DNA from: Thermoanaerobaculales bacterium
Lineage (GTDB): Bacteria > Acidobacteriota > Thermoanaerobaculia > Thermoanaerobaculales > Sulfomarinibacteraceae
Direction of reading: 5' to 3'
NCBI GenBank assembly: GCA_025456145.1
Contig: JALOLD010000016.1
Location: 1 to 64,000, forward strand
Length of the DNA: 64,000 nt
A program made the translations under genes and the position numbers. The notes under the pieces are model-generated. The model was not told the origin of the DNA, did no database searches, and was given only the letters and a program-made list of their open reading frames with translations. Positions 43,529 through 51,826 of this stretch are shown in pieces; position 1 is the stretch's first letter, and every line of letters begins with the position of its first letter.

Positions 43529-44473
43529 ATGATGCAGCCACGGTGTCGCCTCGCTCTGGGCACCGCATTCACGATCGCGGTGGGGTGCGCCGGCCTGGCG
43601 CGGTCCCAAGAGCCGCCGGCCCCGGCCGTCGCGACGCCGCCCGGCGCGCGCTACGAAGGCTATCTCTTCCGCGATATCGACGGCGCGCCGCTGCCGTTCC
43701 AGACCGACCGCGCCATCGAGGAGTACCTGGCCACCGCCGAGATCGTGTCCTCGACGGCGATCCCGGTCGGCGTCACGGCGCCGCGGAGGCTCGTGCTCGA
43801 GGGTGACGGCCTCCGCGCCGAGGCGGCGTTCAAGACCGTCGACCAGAAGGAGCGGAACGTGAGCGACCAGGTCGGCGGCCGGGGCCGGTTCTTCCTCGCA
43901 TGGCGCGACTGGTACGGGTACGACATCGCGGCCTACCGCCTCGACCGGCTGCTCGGCCTGGATCGCGTACCGCCAGTCATCGAGCGCCAGTGGAAGAGGA
44001 GCGAGGGGTCGCTCCAGATCTGGCTGACCGACGTGATGAGCGAGAGGGACCGGAAGGAGCAGGGTCTGCAGCCGCCGGACGTCCTCCGCTGGAACCGCCA
44101 GAAGTACCTCCTGCGAGTCTTCGACAACCTGGTGGCCAACCGCGACGCCAACCTCGGCAACCGGCTCGTCGACCGGAGCTGGCGGATCTGGTACATCGAC
44201 TGCTCCCGGTGCTTCGGCAGCTCGACCGAGCTGCTGGTTCCCGAGGCGATCACCCACTGTGAGCGGGGGCTCTGGGAGGCGCTGCAGAACCTCGACCGCG
44301 AGCGTGTCGCCGAGAGCTTGGGCCCGTTCCTCAGCGAGCTCGAGATCGACGCCATCTTCGTCCGCCGCGACAAGCTGGTGGAGCACATCCGGGGCCTGAT
44401 CGAGAAGCGGGGCGAGGAGAAGATCCTCTTCGATCTGGCGCCGGTCGCGGGCGAGTCGGCGCCCGGCGGCTGA
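43529..44473 (+). CDS. Predicted exported kinase-fold protein (PI3/4K, HipA, Fam20-like)
   Basis: A 314-residue protein with an N-terminal signal peptide (cleavage near LARSQ). The core reads GVTAPRRLVLEGDG, AAFKTVDQKERN with candidate ATP Lys102, YDIAAYRLDRLLGLDRVPP, then LRVFDNLVANRDANLGNRLV and WRIWYIDCSRCF with Asp206, Asn211 and Asp224 as candidate catalytic and metal residues. This order matches atypical kinases of the PI3/4K, HipA and Fam20C groups. Secretion would make it unusual among bacterial kinases. It is convergent with the PD40 kinase gene, with one base between stops. Activity is untested inference. Confidence 0.65.
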   Translation: MMQPRCRLALGTAFTIAVGCAGLARSQEPPAPAVATPPGARYEGYLFRDIDGAPLPFQTDRAIEEYLATAEIVSSTAIPVGVTAPRRLVLEGDGLRAEAAFKTVDQKERNVSDQVGGRGRFFLAWRDWYGYDIAAYRLDRLLGLDRVPPVIERQWKRSEGSLQIWLTDVMSERDRKEQGLQPPDVLRWNRQKYLLRVFDNLVANRDANLGNRLVDRSWRIWYIDCSRCFGSSTELLVPEAITHCERGLWEALQNLDRERVAESLGPFLSELEIDAIFVRRDKLVEHIRGLIEKRGEEKILFDLAPVAGESAPGG

Positions 44474-44474
44474 T

Positions 44475-47087
44475 TCACTCTTTCAACAACGCTGGCCAGT
44501 CGAGCACGACGCTGATCGACGGTCGAGCCGTTCGTCGATCCAGCGGCACTTCGATCAAAAAGCGCTGGCCGTCGGGGGTGGACTGCGGAGTCGTGGTCAC
44601 GCCCGCGCTCGAGGGAAAGGGCAGCCGCTGCGGGACGCCATTCTCGAAGGCCGTTCCGCCTGTGCTCACCGACACGGCAAAGACCTCGGTTCCATCTGGA
44701 GCCGTGTTGAAGAGGATTTCCCGGTCGATCCGCCACTGCGGCCAATTGCCGTGGTCCGTCGAGACCTGCCACTTGCCCTCGCCGAGCGACGGCCGGCCGG
44801 TGGGTTCCGACACCCGGAACGGGCGGACATAGACCTCACCCGTACCAGTCTCCAGCGATGCGAAGGCGACCCATCGCGCGTCGGGGGAGAACACGCCAGC
44901 CCACTCATTGAAGGCCTCGCCGAGCATCAGATGTGGCTTGCCGTCGCCGAGGGACAGTGCCCACAGGTCATATCCCGTGTTCGGCGCGTTCTCGGTGTGA
45001 TAGAGCAGGAACCGACCGTCGCTCGACCAGCTGGTCGGAAAATGCCGCAACCCGGGCTCCTTCAACAGCACCTGCTCGTCGCCGAGCCCGGAGACGGCCT
45101 TCTGGTAGATCGTGTCGCCGAGACGGCCGGCCGCGTAGGCGATGCGGGCGCCGTCTGGAGACCACACCGGGGGCGAGTACACGCCCTTGTCGAATGTCAA
45201 GCGCGTGCGCCGGCCGTTGGCGAGGTCCAGCATCCAGAGGTCGCCGGCCACGTTGTACGGAGCGTCTTTCACGACCGCTCGCCTGCCGTCCGGCGACAAC
45301 ACGACCCGCCCTTCAGTCTCCGGCGGCCCGATCGTGCCGACGGTCTTTCCCTGTCGGTCAACCCAGGTGAGCTGGAAGGTGCCGGGCTCCGATACGGGCC
45401 GATAGACCAGAACGCCTTCTTCGGACACCGAAAACACACCGGTGAAGTACCACGTGATCCCGACGTCCTGGGCCACGGACACCGGCACGTCGCGGAGCTC
45501 CAGGCGGCGAGCGTCGAGTGGTTGTGCCATCAGCGTTCCGGCACGCGGAAAGAACAGGTGGCCGTTCGCGTAGATGGCTGGCACATCTGTGGCCAATATC
45601 CGCCGGCGCGACTGGCTCCCGGCGTCGACGTCGAGAGAACCGACGTACATGCCCTCCAGGTCCGGCGGTCCGGAGCGGAAGTACAAAAAGGACTCGCCGT
45701 CGGGGAGAAAGGTGGGCCACGTGTGAACGAACTCTCCCCTGGTCAGGTCGACCTCGGTCGCCGGCGTCGCCGCGCCCCCTGCCGCGGAGACCCGCCAGAT
45801 CGGACCACCCGATCCGCCGCCCCAGCTCCCCAGCAGAATGTCGCCATGACGATTCCAGGCGCCCGATTGAGGCGTGGCGGTGGGGAAGGTGGCTAAGGTT
45901 TCCGGCGGACCGCCGGTCGTGTCGATCCTCCTGAGCGTGTCGTCGACGATGAAGCCCAGGTGCCGGCTGTCGGGGGACCAGAAGGGAGTCGATGCCCCCT
46001 CCGTACCCGGCAGGCGCTGCCAGCTCAGCCCATCGAAATCGCGCAACCAGAGCCCACCTCGAGCGGCCGCCGCGAACACCAGCTTGCGGCCGTCCGGGGA
46101 CACCGACACATCGGCGGCGAGCATCACGTCGTCCGGCACGGGCGCGACGAACCGGCTCGGCGAGCCCGGCGCCCTGGGCTGTAGTCCCCGGGCGCCGATC
46201 CCCACCGCGATCGCCGCCATCAACACCGCCAACCCCTGCCAGATCCGAACCGATCGCGAGGGGATCGACGGCGGAGGCTGCGCGGTCGTCGACCTCAGTG
46301 CGTACTTCACGTCGCGCGCCGATTGCCAGCGTTTCTCGGGTTCCTTCTCGAGGCAGGTCCGCACCACTTCAGAAAGCCCGCGCGGCGTTCGCGGCTGCAT
46401 CTCGAACAGCGGTCGCGGCTCCTCCTTGAGGATCGACGCCACGAGGTTGGCTTGCGTCTTGCCCGTGAAGGGTCGAGCGCCGGCGATCAGCTCGTACAGA
46501 AAGACGCCAAAGGCGAAGATGTCGCTGCGCGCGTCAGCCTCATGGCCCTCGACCTGCTCCGGCGACATGTATGGAAGCGTGCCCACGATGGAGCCCTCCG
46601 CCGTCAGCGAAACGGATTCGGTTTCCACCAGGCTGGGGCTGTCGACCGAAGGAACCTGCGTGATCTTCGCGAGACCGAAATCGAGCACCTTCACGCCGCT
46701 CTTGGTGAGCAGGATGTTGCCGGGCTTCAGGTCGCGGTGGACGATGCCCTTTTCGTGCGCGGCATCGAGCGCGTCCAGGATCTGCTCGGCCAGCTCGAGA
46801 GCCCGAGCGAGCGGCACGGGTCCGTGCAGCGGCGTGCCCTCGACATACTCCATGACGAGGTAGTCGGGGCCGACGTCGTAGAGCGCGCAAACATGGCGAT
46901 GGTTGACCGCCGCGATGGCCCGAGCCTCACGTTCGAAGCGCTCGCTGAACGGGCTCAAGCTCACCTTGATGGCGACCAGCCGATCGAGACGGGTGTCTCG
47001 CGCCTTCCAGACCTCACCCATGCCGCCAGCACCGAGGGCGGAGAGAATCTCGTACGGACCGAGCCGCGCTCCCGGCGCCAGATCCAT
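44475..47087 (-). CDS. Ser/Thr protein kinase with C-terminal PD40 propeller
   Basis: An 870-residue protein. The kinase domain has LGAGGMGEVWKARD, Lys41, HRDLKPGNIL with Asp119 and DFGLAKI with Asp136, followed by GTLPYMSPEQVEG. One membrane helix (GLAVLMAAIAVGIGA) sits near residue 290. The outer part has PD40 blades (SPDGRKLVFAAAARGG, SPDSRHLGFIVDD, SPDGARIAYAAGR). The layout is the same as the kinase at 220-2925, but base composition is lower in GC and sequence identity appears moderate, so this copy may have a separate history. The ligand is unknown. Confidence 0.92.
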   Translation of the reverse strand: MDLAPGARLGPYEILSALGAGGMGEVWKARDTRLDRLVAIKVSLSPFSERFEREARAIAAVNHRHVCALYDVGPDYLVMEYVEGTPLHGPVPLARALELAEQILDALDAAHEKGIVHRDLKPGNILLTKSGVKVLDFGLAKITQVPSVDSPSLVETESVSLTAEGSIVGTLPYMSPEQVEGHEADARSDIFAFGVFLYELIAGARPFTGKTQANLVASILKEEPRPLFEMQPRTPRGLSEVVRTCLEKEPEKRWQSARDVKYALRSTTAQPPPSIPSRSVRIWQGLAVLMAAIAVGIGARGLQPRAPGSPSRFVAPVPDDVMLAADVSVSPDGRKLVFAAAARGGLWLRDFDGLSWQRLPGTEGASTPFWSPDSRHLGFIVDDTLRRIDTTGGPPETLATFPTATPQSGAWNRHGDILLGSWGGGSGGPIWRVSAAGGAATPATEVDLTRGEFVHTWPTFLPDGESFLYFRSGPPDLEGMYVGSLDVDAGSQSRRRILATDVPAIYANGHLFFPRAGTLMAQPLDARRLELRDVPVSVAQDVGITWYFTGVFSVSEEGVLVYRPVSEPGTFQLTWVDRQGKTVGTIGPPETEGRVVLSPDGRRAVVKDAPYNVAGDLWMLDLANGRRTRLTFDKGVYSPPVWSPDGARIAYAAGRLGDTIYQKAVSGLGDEQVLLKEPGLRHFPTSWSSDGRFLLYHTENAPNTGYDLWALSLGDGKPHLMLGEAFNEWAGVFSPDARWVAFASLETGTGEVYVRPFRVSEPTGRPSLGEGKWQVSTDHGNWPQWRIDREILFNTAPDGTEVFAVSVSTGGTAFENGVPQRLPFPSSAGVTTTPQSTPDGQRFLIEVPLDRRTARPSISVVLDWPALLKE

Positions 47088-47501
47088 GAGGGCTGGGGAT
47101 TTCCTTTCTGGTCTTGGAGAAGTGTACTCGCGGCGAGGCCATGGTCAAGCGGGTTGGAAGCGTCTCGAGGTCACCCCTGATCAGAAGAGCACGAGGTGTG
47201 CCCGATTTTCTGACCGGACCCACCCGATCCGTCGACGGTTCCGGACGGATCGGATCGATGGCGCCGCCCTTGTGCCACACGGCGTTGGAGATTGGCGGGA
47301 CATCTTCACGTTGTGCGGAGAGGAAACCTGAGTCTTCGAAATCAACCACCCGAGAGATGTGTGTTGCCGGGGCGGGTATCCCGAGCTGCCAGCCCTTGGC
47401 TCGGTGCACCAGCCGGAGTGAACGAGCCCCGCCCCCTCGAATCCGGCCACCGCGAACCGGACGATGCTGATCCTCGTATTCCAGTGCAAGGGGGCTGACT
47501 C
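47088..47501. other. 414-bp spacer between divergent kinase and TVNG-repeat lipoprotein genes
   Basis: GC is lower than in neighbouring genes. A perfect 10-bp inverted repeat (CCGATCCGTC, 47224-47233, and its complement 47244-47253) with a 10-base gap could be an operator for either gene. No coding region is supported. Confidence 0.6.
47224..47253. promoter_or_regulatory. 10-bp inverted repeat in a divergent promoter region
   Basis: CCGATCCGTC and GACGGATCGG are exact complements with a 10-base spacer, about one helical turn between half-site ends. Its position between two divergent genes suits a dimeric regulator site. Confidence 0.4.
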
Positions 47502-48212
47502 ATGCATCAGAGGCTGTTCGTGGCGGCGTGTCTGCTGGCTTGCCTGTGGTTGGCGTCGTGCGGCGTCAACTCGCCGATCACCTTCGAGGACGGGGCGACC
47601 CACGAGGGCAACAGGGTCACGGTCAACGGCGGGGTCTTCATCGGGGCCGACTGCACGATCAAGGGAAGCTGCCGGACCGTCAACGGCTCGGTTACGGTCG
47701 GGCCCAACTCACAGGTCGGGAGCCTGAGGTCGGTCAACGGCTCGATCAGGCTCGATGACAACATCGTGGTCGATGGCGATCTCGAAACCGTCAACGGCAG
47801 CATTCGCATCGGTCCGGAGGTCTCGGTCGAGGGCAAGCTGGAGACGGTCAACGGCGGGGTATCGATCGCGTCGGGTGGCTCGATCCGGGGCGAGATCAGG
47901 ACCGTCAACGGCGCCATCGGCCTCGACAGCACCGAGGTCACCGGGGACCTGATCACCAGCAACGGCGACATCACGCTCGAAAACGGCTCCCGCGTGAACG
48001 GCAATCTCGTCATCCGGGGCGCCAAGGGCACCGAGCGCAGACCACCGACGATCACCGTCTCGGGAGCCTCGGTGGTCGAAGGCGACATCGAGATCGACGA
48101 CGCGGATCGTGGCGTTCGCCTCGTGCTCGTCAGCGGCGGTCGTGTGACCGGGTCGACGGGCAGCGCCATCGTCGAACGGGTCGACGAGCAGCCTCGCGAG
48201 ACCTCGGAGTAG
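47502..48212 (+). CDS. Lipoprotein with seven TVNG-type beta-helix rungs
   Basis: A 236-residue lipoprotein with lipobox LASC at Cys20. From residue 41 to 155 a VNG (or SNG) core recurs at 42, 61, 79, 98, 117, 136 and 154, a period of 18-19 residues, as in RTVNGSVTVG, RSVNGSIRLD and ETVNGSIRIG. This should form a short beta-helix or bactofilin-like stack. The C-terminal 60 residues add IRGAKGTERRPPTITVSGAS and an acidic end. A polymerising or scaffolding role on the outer membrane is possible; no family assignment is firm. Confidence 0.8.
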   Translation: MHQRLFVAACLLACLWLASCGVNSPITFEDGATHEGNRVTVNGGVFIGADCTIKGSCRTVNGSVTVGPNSQVGSLRSVNGSIRLDDNIVVDGDLETVNGSIRIGPEVSVEGKLETVNGGVSIASGGSIRGEIRTVNGAIGLDSTEVTGDLITSNGDITLENGSRVNGNLVIRGAKGTERRPPTITVSGASVVEGDIEIDDADRGVRLVLVSGGRVTGSTGSAIVERVDEQPRETSE

Positions 48213-48260
48213 GGGAGGGAGAGGGCGATTCGCCGGACGGCGATCCATCGGGCGGCAAAC

Positions 48261-48306
48261 CGCCGGACGAATTGCGGGGGCGCCTCGGAGGCGCCGGGTC
48301 CATCGC
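48261..48306 (+). repeat. REP-like repeat, copy 1, downstream of vapC
   Basis: A 46-bp element with the hairpin GGCGCC-TCGGA-GGCGCC. It matches 49105-49150 at 39 of 46 positions in direct orientation. The two copies bracket vapBC. Confidence 0.75.
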
Positions 48307-48341
48307 CGTCGCTCGGGTTGCCCGTGACCTTGCGGCTCGGC

Positions 48342-48770
48342 CTACTCGAGGGGGTTCCTCCATCGCAGGCCGGGGAAGCGGGCGAAGTCGAGATCGGTGG
48401 AGTGCAGCTCGGACTGGGTCTCGATGGCGAGCGCGGCGAGGTGGGCGTCGGTGGTGAGCCGGCCGGATGCCCGGGACGAAGCCGTGATCGAGGCGAGGAC
48501 CTCGAGGTGCCGCGGTCCGGGGACGACGATCTGCGTCTGCGGCCGTCCCAGCCACGATCGAAGGTGCTCCACCGCTTCGGCGGGCGACATCGGCGAGGTG
48601 AGAACCGCGTTGCTCGACATGATGCGGACGAAGCCCAGCATGACCGCCCAGGGCAGCCCGACCGTCGACCGGGAGGAGAGACAGCCCTCCCACCACGCCT
48701 TCGAATCGGCGTGGAACGGGGCATCGCTGTTGTAGGCGTACACCAGCAGGTTGATGTCCGGGATGATCAC
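48342..48770 (-). CDS. vapC: VapC-like PIN-domain toxin
   Basis: A 142-residue PIN-domain protein starting at GTG. The first acidic residue is Asp5 in PDINLLVYAYNSDAPFH; further conserved acids occur in EAVEHLRSWL, TTDAHLAALAIE and STDLDFARFPGLRWRNPL. This subgroup (TA_00-type PIN, about 140 residues) is a Mg-dependent RNase that cuts tRNA or rRNA in known cases. The start overlaps the vapB stop by four bases (GTGA), confirming an operon. Confidence 0.92.
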   Translation of the reverse strand: MIIPDINLLVYAYNSDAPFHADSKAWWEGCLSSRSTVGLPWAVMLGFVRIMSSNAVLTSPMSPAEAVEHLRSWLGRPQTQIVVPGPRHLEVLASITASSRASGRLTTDAHLAALAIETQSELHSTDLDFARFPGLRWRNPLE

Positions 48771-49045
48771 GGCTCGTGGACCCCGAAACCGCCGCCGGCG
48801 CCGAGCCGCTCGATCTCGAGGTCGTCATAGAGCTGGTTGAGCTTGAGGGGATCGACCCCCGGCTTGAAGCCGCAGGCCTTGGGGACGACGCGGAAGGGCT
48901 CGGGCGGCTCGGAGGGGCCCTCGCCAGATGACAGCCCTCGCCGGAGAACCTGGTTCACGACCTCCTTGAAGCTGCCGCCGCCGGCGCGGGCGAGCTCCTT
49001 GAGGCGTTTGGCAAGGTCGTCGTCGAGGGTGAGTGTCGTTCGCAT
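48767..49045 (-). CDS. vapB: VapB-like ribbon-helix-helix antitoxin
   Basis: A 92-residue antitoxin. The N terminus MRTTLTLDDDLAKRLKELAR is a ribbon-helix-helix DNA-binding domain, followed by SFKEVVNQVLRRGLSS. The C-terminal half, with PFRVVPKACGFKPGVDPLKL, is the usual toxin-binding tail of this subgroup. It should bind the inverted repeat directly upstream and repress its own operon. Confidence 0.9.
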   Translation of the reverse strand: MRTTLTLDDDLAKRLKELARAGGGSFKEVVNQVLRRGLSSGEGPSEPPEPFRVVPKACGFKPGVDPLKLNQLYDDLEIERLGAGGGFGVHEP

Positions 49046-49047
49046 CG

Positions 49048-49079
49048 TGACATCATGATGTGCGTTGATCGTGATGTCA
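49048..49079 (-). promoter_or_regulatory. Candidate VapB operator
   Basis: TGACATCA (49048-49055) and TGATGTCA (49072-49079) are exact complements with 16 bases between them, starting two bases upstream of the vapB start. A partial third site, TGATGTG, follows the first directly, making a 12-bp palindrome ACATCATGATGT. This suits autoregulation by the VapBC complex. Confidence 0.6.
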
Positions 49080-49104
49080 AGGTGTCACGGGGGTGGTTGC
49101 GATT

Positions 49105-49150
49105 CGTCGGACGAATCGCGGTGGCGCCTCGGTGGCGCCGAGGTCATCGC
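49105..49150 (+). repeat. REP-like repeat, copy 2, upstream of vapB
   Basis: Direct copy of 48261-48306 (39 of 46 identical), with hairpin GGCGCC-TCGGT-GGCGCC. It overlaps a 21-base palindrome GCGATTCGTC-G-GACGAATCGC at 49100-49120. Eighteen bases further on lies CTCGTGAATACTCCGGGCTA, also found near the HAF gene. Confidence 0.75.
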
Positions 49151-49307
49151 AGCGCGCCGCAGAACTCTCGTGAATACTCCGGGCTAGCGGTGTGGCGCGG
49201 CGGGGTTCCTGGGCGCCGGAAAGGAATGCTCGGCGGCTCCAAGCGGTTGGCCAAGAAGGATTTCCAGTCGTGTCTCGCGAAAAAACCGTCCGACCCATGG
49301 AGGTTGT

Positions 49308-49664
49308 ATGAAGTACGTCGAGGGATTCGTCGTTCCGGTTCCCAAGGCCAGGCTCGACGAGTACAAGAAGCTGGCGCGGAAGTTCGGCAGGATCTGCAAG
49401 GAGTACGGCGTCGTCGACTACGTCGAGTGCGTCGCCGAGGACGTCAAGATGGGCAAGGTCACCTCCTTCCCGCAGGCCGTCAAGCTCAAGAAGACCGAGA
49501 CGGTGGTCTTCTCGTGGATCGGCTTCAAGTCCCGCAAGCACCGCGACCAGGTCTGGAAGAAGCTGATGGAGGACCCCCGGATGAAGGCGATGGACCCCAA
49601 GGACATGCCCTTCGACGGGATGAGGATGTTCATGGGCGGCTTCGAGGTGATGGTCAAGCTCTGA
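49308..49664 (+). CDS. DUF1428 (YbaA-like) protein
   Basis: A 118-residue cytoplasmic protein starts behind GGAGG. The family pattern is clear: YVEGFVVPVPKARLDEYKK, EYGVVDYVECVAEDV, FSWIGFKSRKHRDQVWKK, MPFDGMRMFMGGFEVMV. It has a dimeric ferredoxin-like fold; the biochemical role is unknown, though relatives often accompany stress or antibiotic-related genes. Confidence 0.92.
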   Translation: MKYVEGFVVPVPKARLDEYKKLARKFGRICKEYGVVDYVECVAEDVKMGKVTSFPQAVKLKKTETVVFSWIGFKSRKHRDQVWKKLMEDPRMKAMDPKDMPFDGMRMFMGGFEVMVKL

Positions 49665-49722
49665 GGGGCGCCGCCGGTCACGGCCCGCCATCCTCCGGTC
49701 GGCGCCCCCCGGGTTCGGTCGC

Positions 49723-49751
49723 CGCATCACCCATTCGGGTGACGACATCGG
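49723..49751 (+). promoter_or_regulatory. 29-bp palindromic element upstream of the S1 protease gene
   Basis: TCACCC-ATTC-GGGTGA (49727-49742) lies in a 29-base block that matches the reverse complement of 54099-54127 at 26 of 29 positions. In both places the block reads toward the downstream gene, and a further GGGC-x(4)-T-x-TTG pattern follows about 15 bases on. It lies about 110 bp before the protease start. A NarL/LuxR-type response regulator could bind such a site. Confidence 0.6.
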
Positions 49752-49853
49752 CGTTCCCGGGCTCCATCTTGGCGTACAGCATCGCCAATGTGCGGACCCG
49801 AAACGACCGACCGGCGCAGCCCAGGGCTTCGCCATGACCACAAGGAGCTCGAC

Positions 49854-51032
49854 ATGGCAGGCAAGACCGACGGACCCGGAATCCAACCCCTCCACTTCTT
49901 CGGTGAGCGGGACCGGCCGGACCGGGCCGAGAAGGTGCTCGACCGTCCGTTCGTCAGGGGGGACGGCAAGATCCCGGACGGGCTGCGCGAGCTGAAGTCC
50001 CGTCTCAGCGTTTACTCCCACAGTACCGGGAAGAAGGACCGGCCGAAGATCGAGACCGAGCGGGTCGAGTCGAGGGACGGCCGCTCGACCTGGCGCGTCG
50101 ATCTCCCGATCGGCGACAAGGACCACCGGCTCGGTCTCGCCCTGCCCGGCCGCGAGGCGATCCGCGAAAAGCCCGAGGTCTTCCTCAAGCAGACCTCCGC
50201 GGGCACGCCGTTCGCCTCGTTCCGCCCGTCCTGGATCGACGCGACCTTCGCCCCCCGGATCGTCACTCACGACCGGTTCCGACCGATGCGCCGGATCAAC
50301 GGGCGGCCGGTGAACCCGCTGTACGTGTTCGGCCCCGACGACCGGTGGGCCTTCCGCGACCCGTCGTGGCCCTGGGGTCTGGTCGGCAAGGTGTTCACCA
50401 GCTCCGGATGGACCGGGTCGGCCGCGCTGATCGGAGACCGGATCATCGCCACCGCCGGTCACGTGGTGCCGTGGGATGACAACCCCTGGTGGATGCGGTT
50501 CGTGCCGGCCTTCTACGACGGGTCGTCGCTGCACGGCGTCGGTGTCGAGTCCTACGTCTCCGATGCCCGGGGCTACGACGTCAACGGCAACGTCACCGGG
50601 TACGACTGGGCGGTCTGCCGTCTCTATCAACCGCTCGGCTCCTGGCTCGGGTACTTCGGCTACAACGGGTACAGCAGCTCCTGGGAGGATGACCCGTACT
50701 GGTCGCTCATCGGCTACCCCGGGGCGATCGCCGGCGGGCAGCGCCCGTCGTTCCAGGGAAGCGTCTCGTCGTTCGACACCGACGGCGACTCCAACGGTGG
50801 TCTCGAGATCGAGACCCGTGGCGACCTCACCCCCGGCAACTCCGGCGGCCCGATGTTCGGGTGGTGGAGCGGGGACCCCCGGCTGATCGGAGTGGTGAGC
50901 GGCGAGGAGGAGGACTGGAGCCCGGGCTTCTGGCCGTGGGAGTGGGCGGACACCGAGCGCGGCAACGTCATCGCCGGCGGATCGGGCTTCACCAACCTGA
51001 TGGCGTGGGGTCGATCCAACTGGCCGCTGTAG
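49854..51032 (+). CDS. Trypsin-fold (S1/V8-like) serine protease
   Basis: A 392-residue protein starts behind AAGGAGCTCGAC. The catalytic triad is complete: His203 in IATAGHVV, Asp251 in GYDWAVCRL and Ser330 in DLTPGNSGGPMFG. About 160 residues precede the protease domain (GIQPLHFFGERDRPDRAEKV) and resemble a propeptide or regulatory domain. No signal peptide is seen, so secretion would need another route. It is convergent with the W-cluster operon and shares an upstream element with it. Substrates may include a product of that operon, which is inference. Confidence 0.88.
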   Translation: MAGKTDGPGIQPLHFFGERDRPDRAEKVLDRPFVRGDGKIPDGLRELKSRLSVYSHSTGKKDRPKIETERVESRDGRSTWRVDLPIGDKDHRLGLALPGREAIREKPEVFLKQTSAGTPFASFRPSWIDATFAPRIVTHDRFRPMRRINGRPVNPLYVFGPDDRWAFRDPSWPWGLVGKVFTSSGWTGSAALIGDRIIATAGHVVPWDDNPWWMRFVPAFYDGSSLHGVGVESYVSDARGYDVNGNVTGYDWAVCRLYQPLGSWLGYFGYNGYSSSWEDDPYWSLIGYPGAIAGGQRPSFQGSVSSFDTDGDSNGGLEIETRGDLTPGNSGGPMFGWWSGDPRLIGVVSGEEEDWSPGFWPWEWADTERGNVIAGGSGFTNLMAWGRSNWPL

Positions 51033-51107
51033 CTGCGGAAAGGCGTGAGGATCGCCGCGTCGATGGCGAGGTGAACGCCACCAGCGACGGGCGTTCCGGA
51101 GGTGCGC

Positions 51108-51136
51108 GGGGGGTATCTCGTTCCGAGGTACCCCCC
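51108..51136. terminator. 13-bp stem hairpin between convergent units
   Basis: GGGGGGTATCTCG-TTC-CGAGGTACCCCCC forms a 13-bp stem with one T-G wobble in the gap between the protease stop (51032) and the MGCCGK gene stop (51196). It probably ends transcription from both sides. Confidence 0.6.
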
Positions 51137-51195
51137 TTCCCATGTCGCGGCCCGTCGTCGGCGTGGGCGCCGGCAAGCGCGACGACCGGATCCCG

Positions 51196-51441
51196 CTACC
51201 CCACCTCGCGAAGGTGCGGGACCCGAGCGAGAGCGGGGCGGTCGCGGGGGTCGACGGCGAGCCGGGCACCGGTGCGGTCGAAGCGGTAGAGCCGTCCGCT
51301 GACCGGTCCGCGGACGGTCAGCGCCGTGGCGCCGGTGTAGGCGAAGACCGGGTTGAGCCGGCGCGGTGGGCTGGCGTTCCCGGCGTCGGGTCGTCGCAGC
51401 GCCGAGCCGATCGACTGTCGTACCTTGCCGCAACATCCCAT
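51196..51441 (-). CDS. Small cysteine-start protein (MGCCGK type)
   Basis: An 81-residue protein starts behind GGAGG with a 7-base gap. It begins MGCCGKVRQ and continues with a compact beta-like region FAYTGATALTVRGPVSGRLY and RFDRTGARLAVDPRDRPALA, ending near RVPHLREVG. The pattern recalls small conserved hypothetical proteins seen in phage-like or accessory clusters, recalled from memory and not checked. It is the last gene of a three-gene operon, 13 bp after the DUF1360-like gene. Confidence 0.75.
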   Translation of the reverse strand: MGCCGKVRQSIGSALRRPDAGNASPPRRLNPVFAYTGATALTVRGPVSGRLYRFDRTGARLAVDPRDRPALARVPHLREVG

Positions 51442-51454
51442 CGCACGACCTCCG

Positions 51455-51769
51455 TCAGCGGCCGGGTGGCGGGGGGTCCTCGTGGTACTCGACCTCCGGT
51501 GGGAGCAGCCGCTCGATCACGACCGCGCCGCCGGAGAGCCCGAGCCAGAGCAGGGCCCGCGCCACCCAGCCCTGCGCCATCACCAGCGCCGCCGGGATGG
51601 CGATCCACAGGCTGAGACAGTAAAAGCAGTCGAGGAGCCGGCCCAGGAAGCCCGAGCCGGCCGCCCGTCGCAGCCGCGCGCTGAGCTGCCATGGTCCGTC
51701 CTCGGCGTGGAGCAGGTGGGTGACCCGCCACACCGCGAGGACGCCGATCGCGAGCTCAGCGACGTTCAT
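51455..51769 (-). CDS. DUF1360-like small membrane protein
   Basis: A 104-residue protein. The N-terminal pattern ELAIGVLAVWRVTHLLHAED, followed by GPWQLSARLRRAAG and LLDCFYCLSLWIAIPAALVM, is that of DUF1360 proteins, with a conserved CxxC (CFYC) and two or three membrane helices. Its role is unknown. It sits 57 bp downstream of the W-cluster gene and 13 bp upstream of the MGCCGK gene on the same strand. Confidence 0.82.
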   Translation of the reverse strand: MNVAELAIGVLAVWRVTHLLHAEDGPWQLSARLRRAAGSGFLGRLLDCFYCLSLWIAIPAALVMAQGWVARALLWLGLSGGAVVIERLLPPEVEYHEDPPPPGR

Positions 51770-51826
51770 CGAGCAAGAACCCCGACGACCGGCCCCTCGC
51801 GGAGCCGGCCGCCGGGTAGTCGAAGA

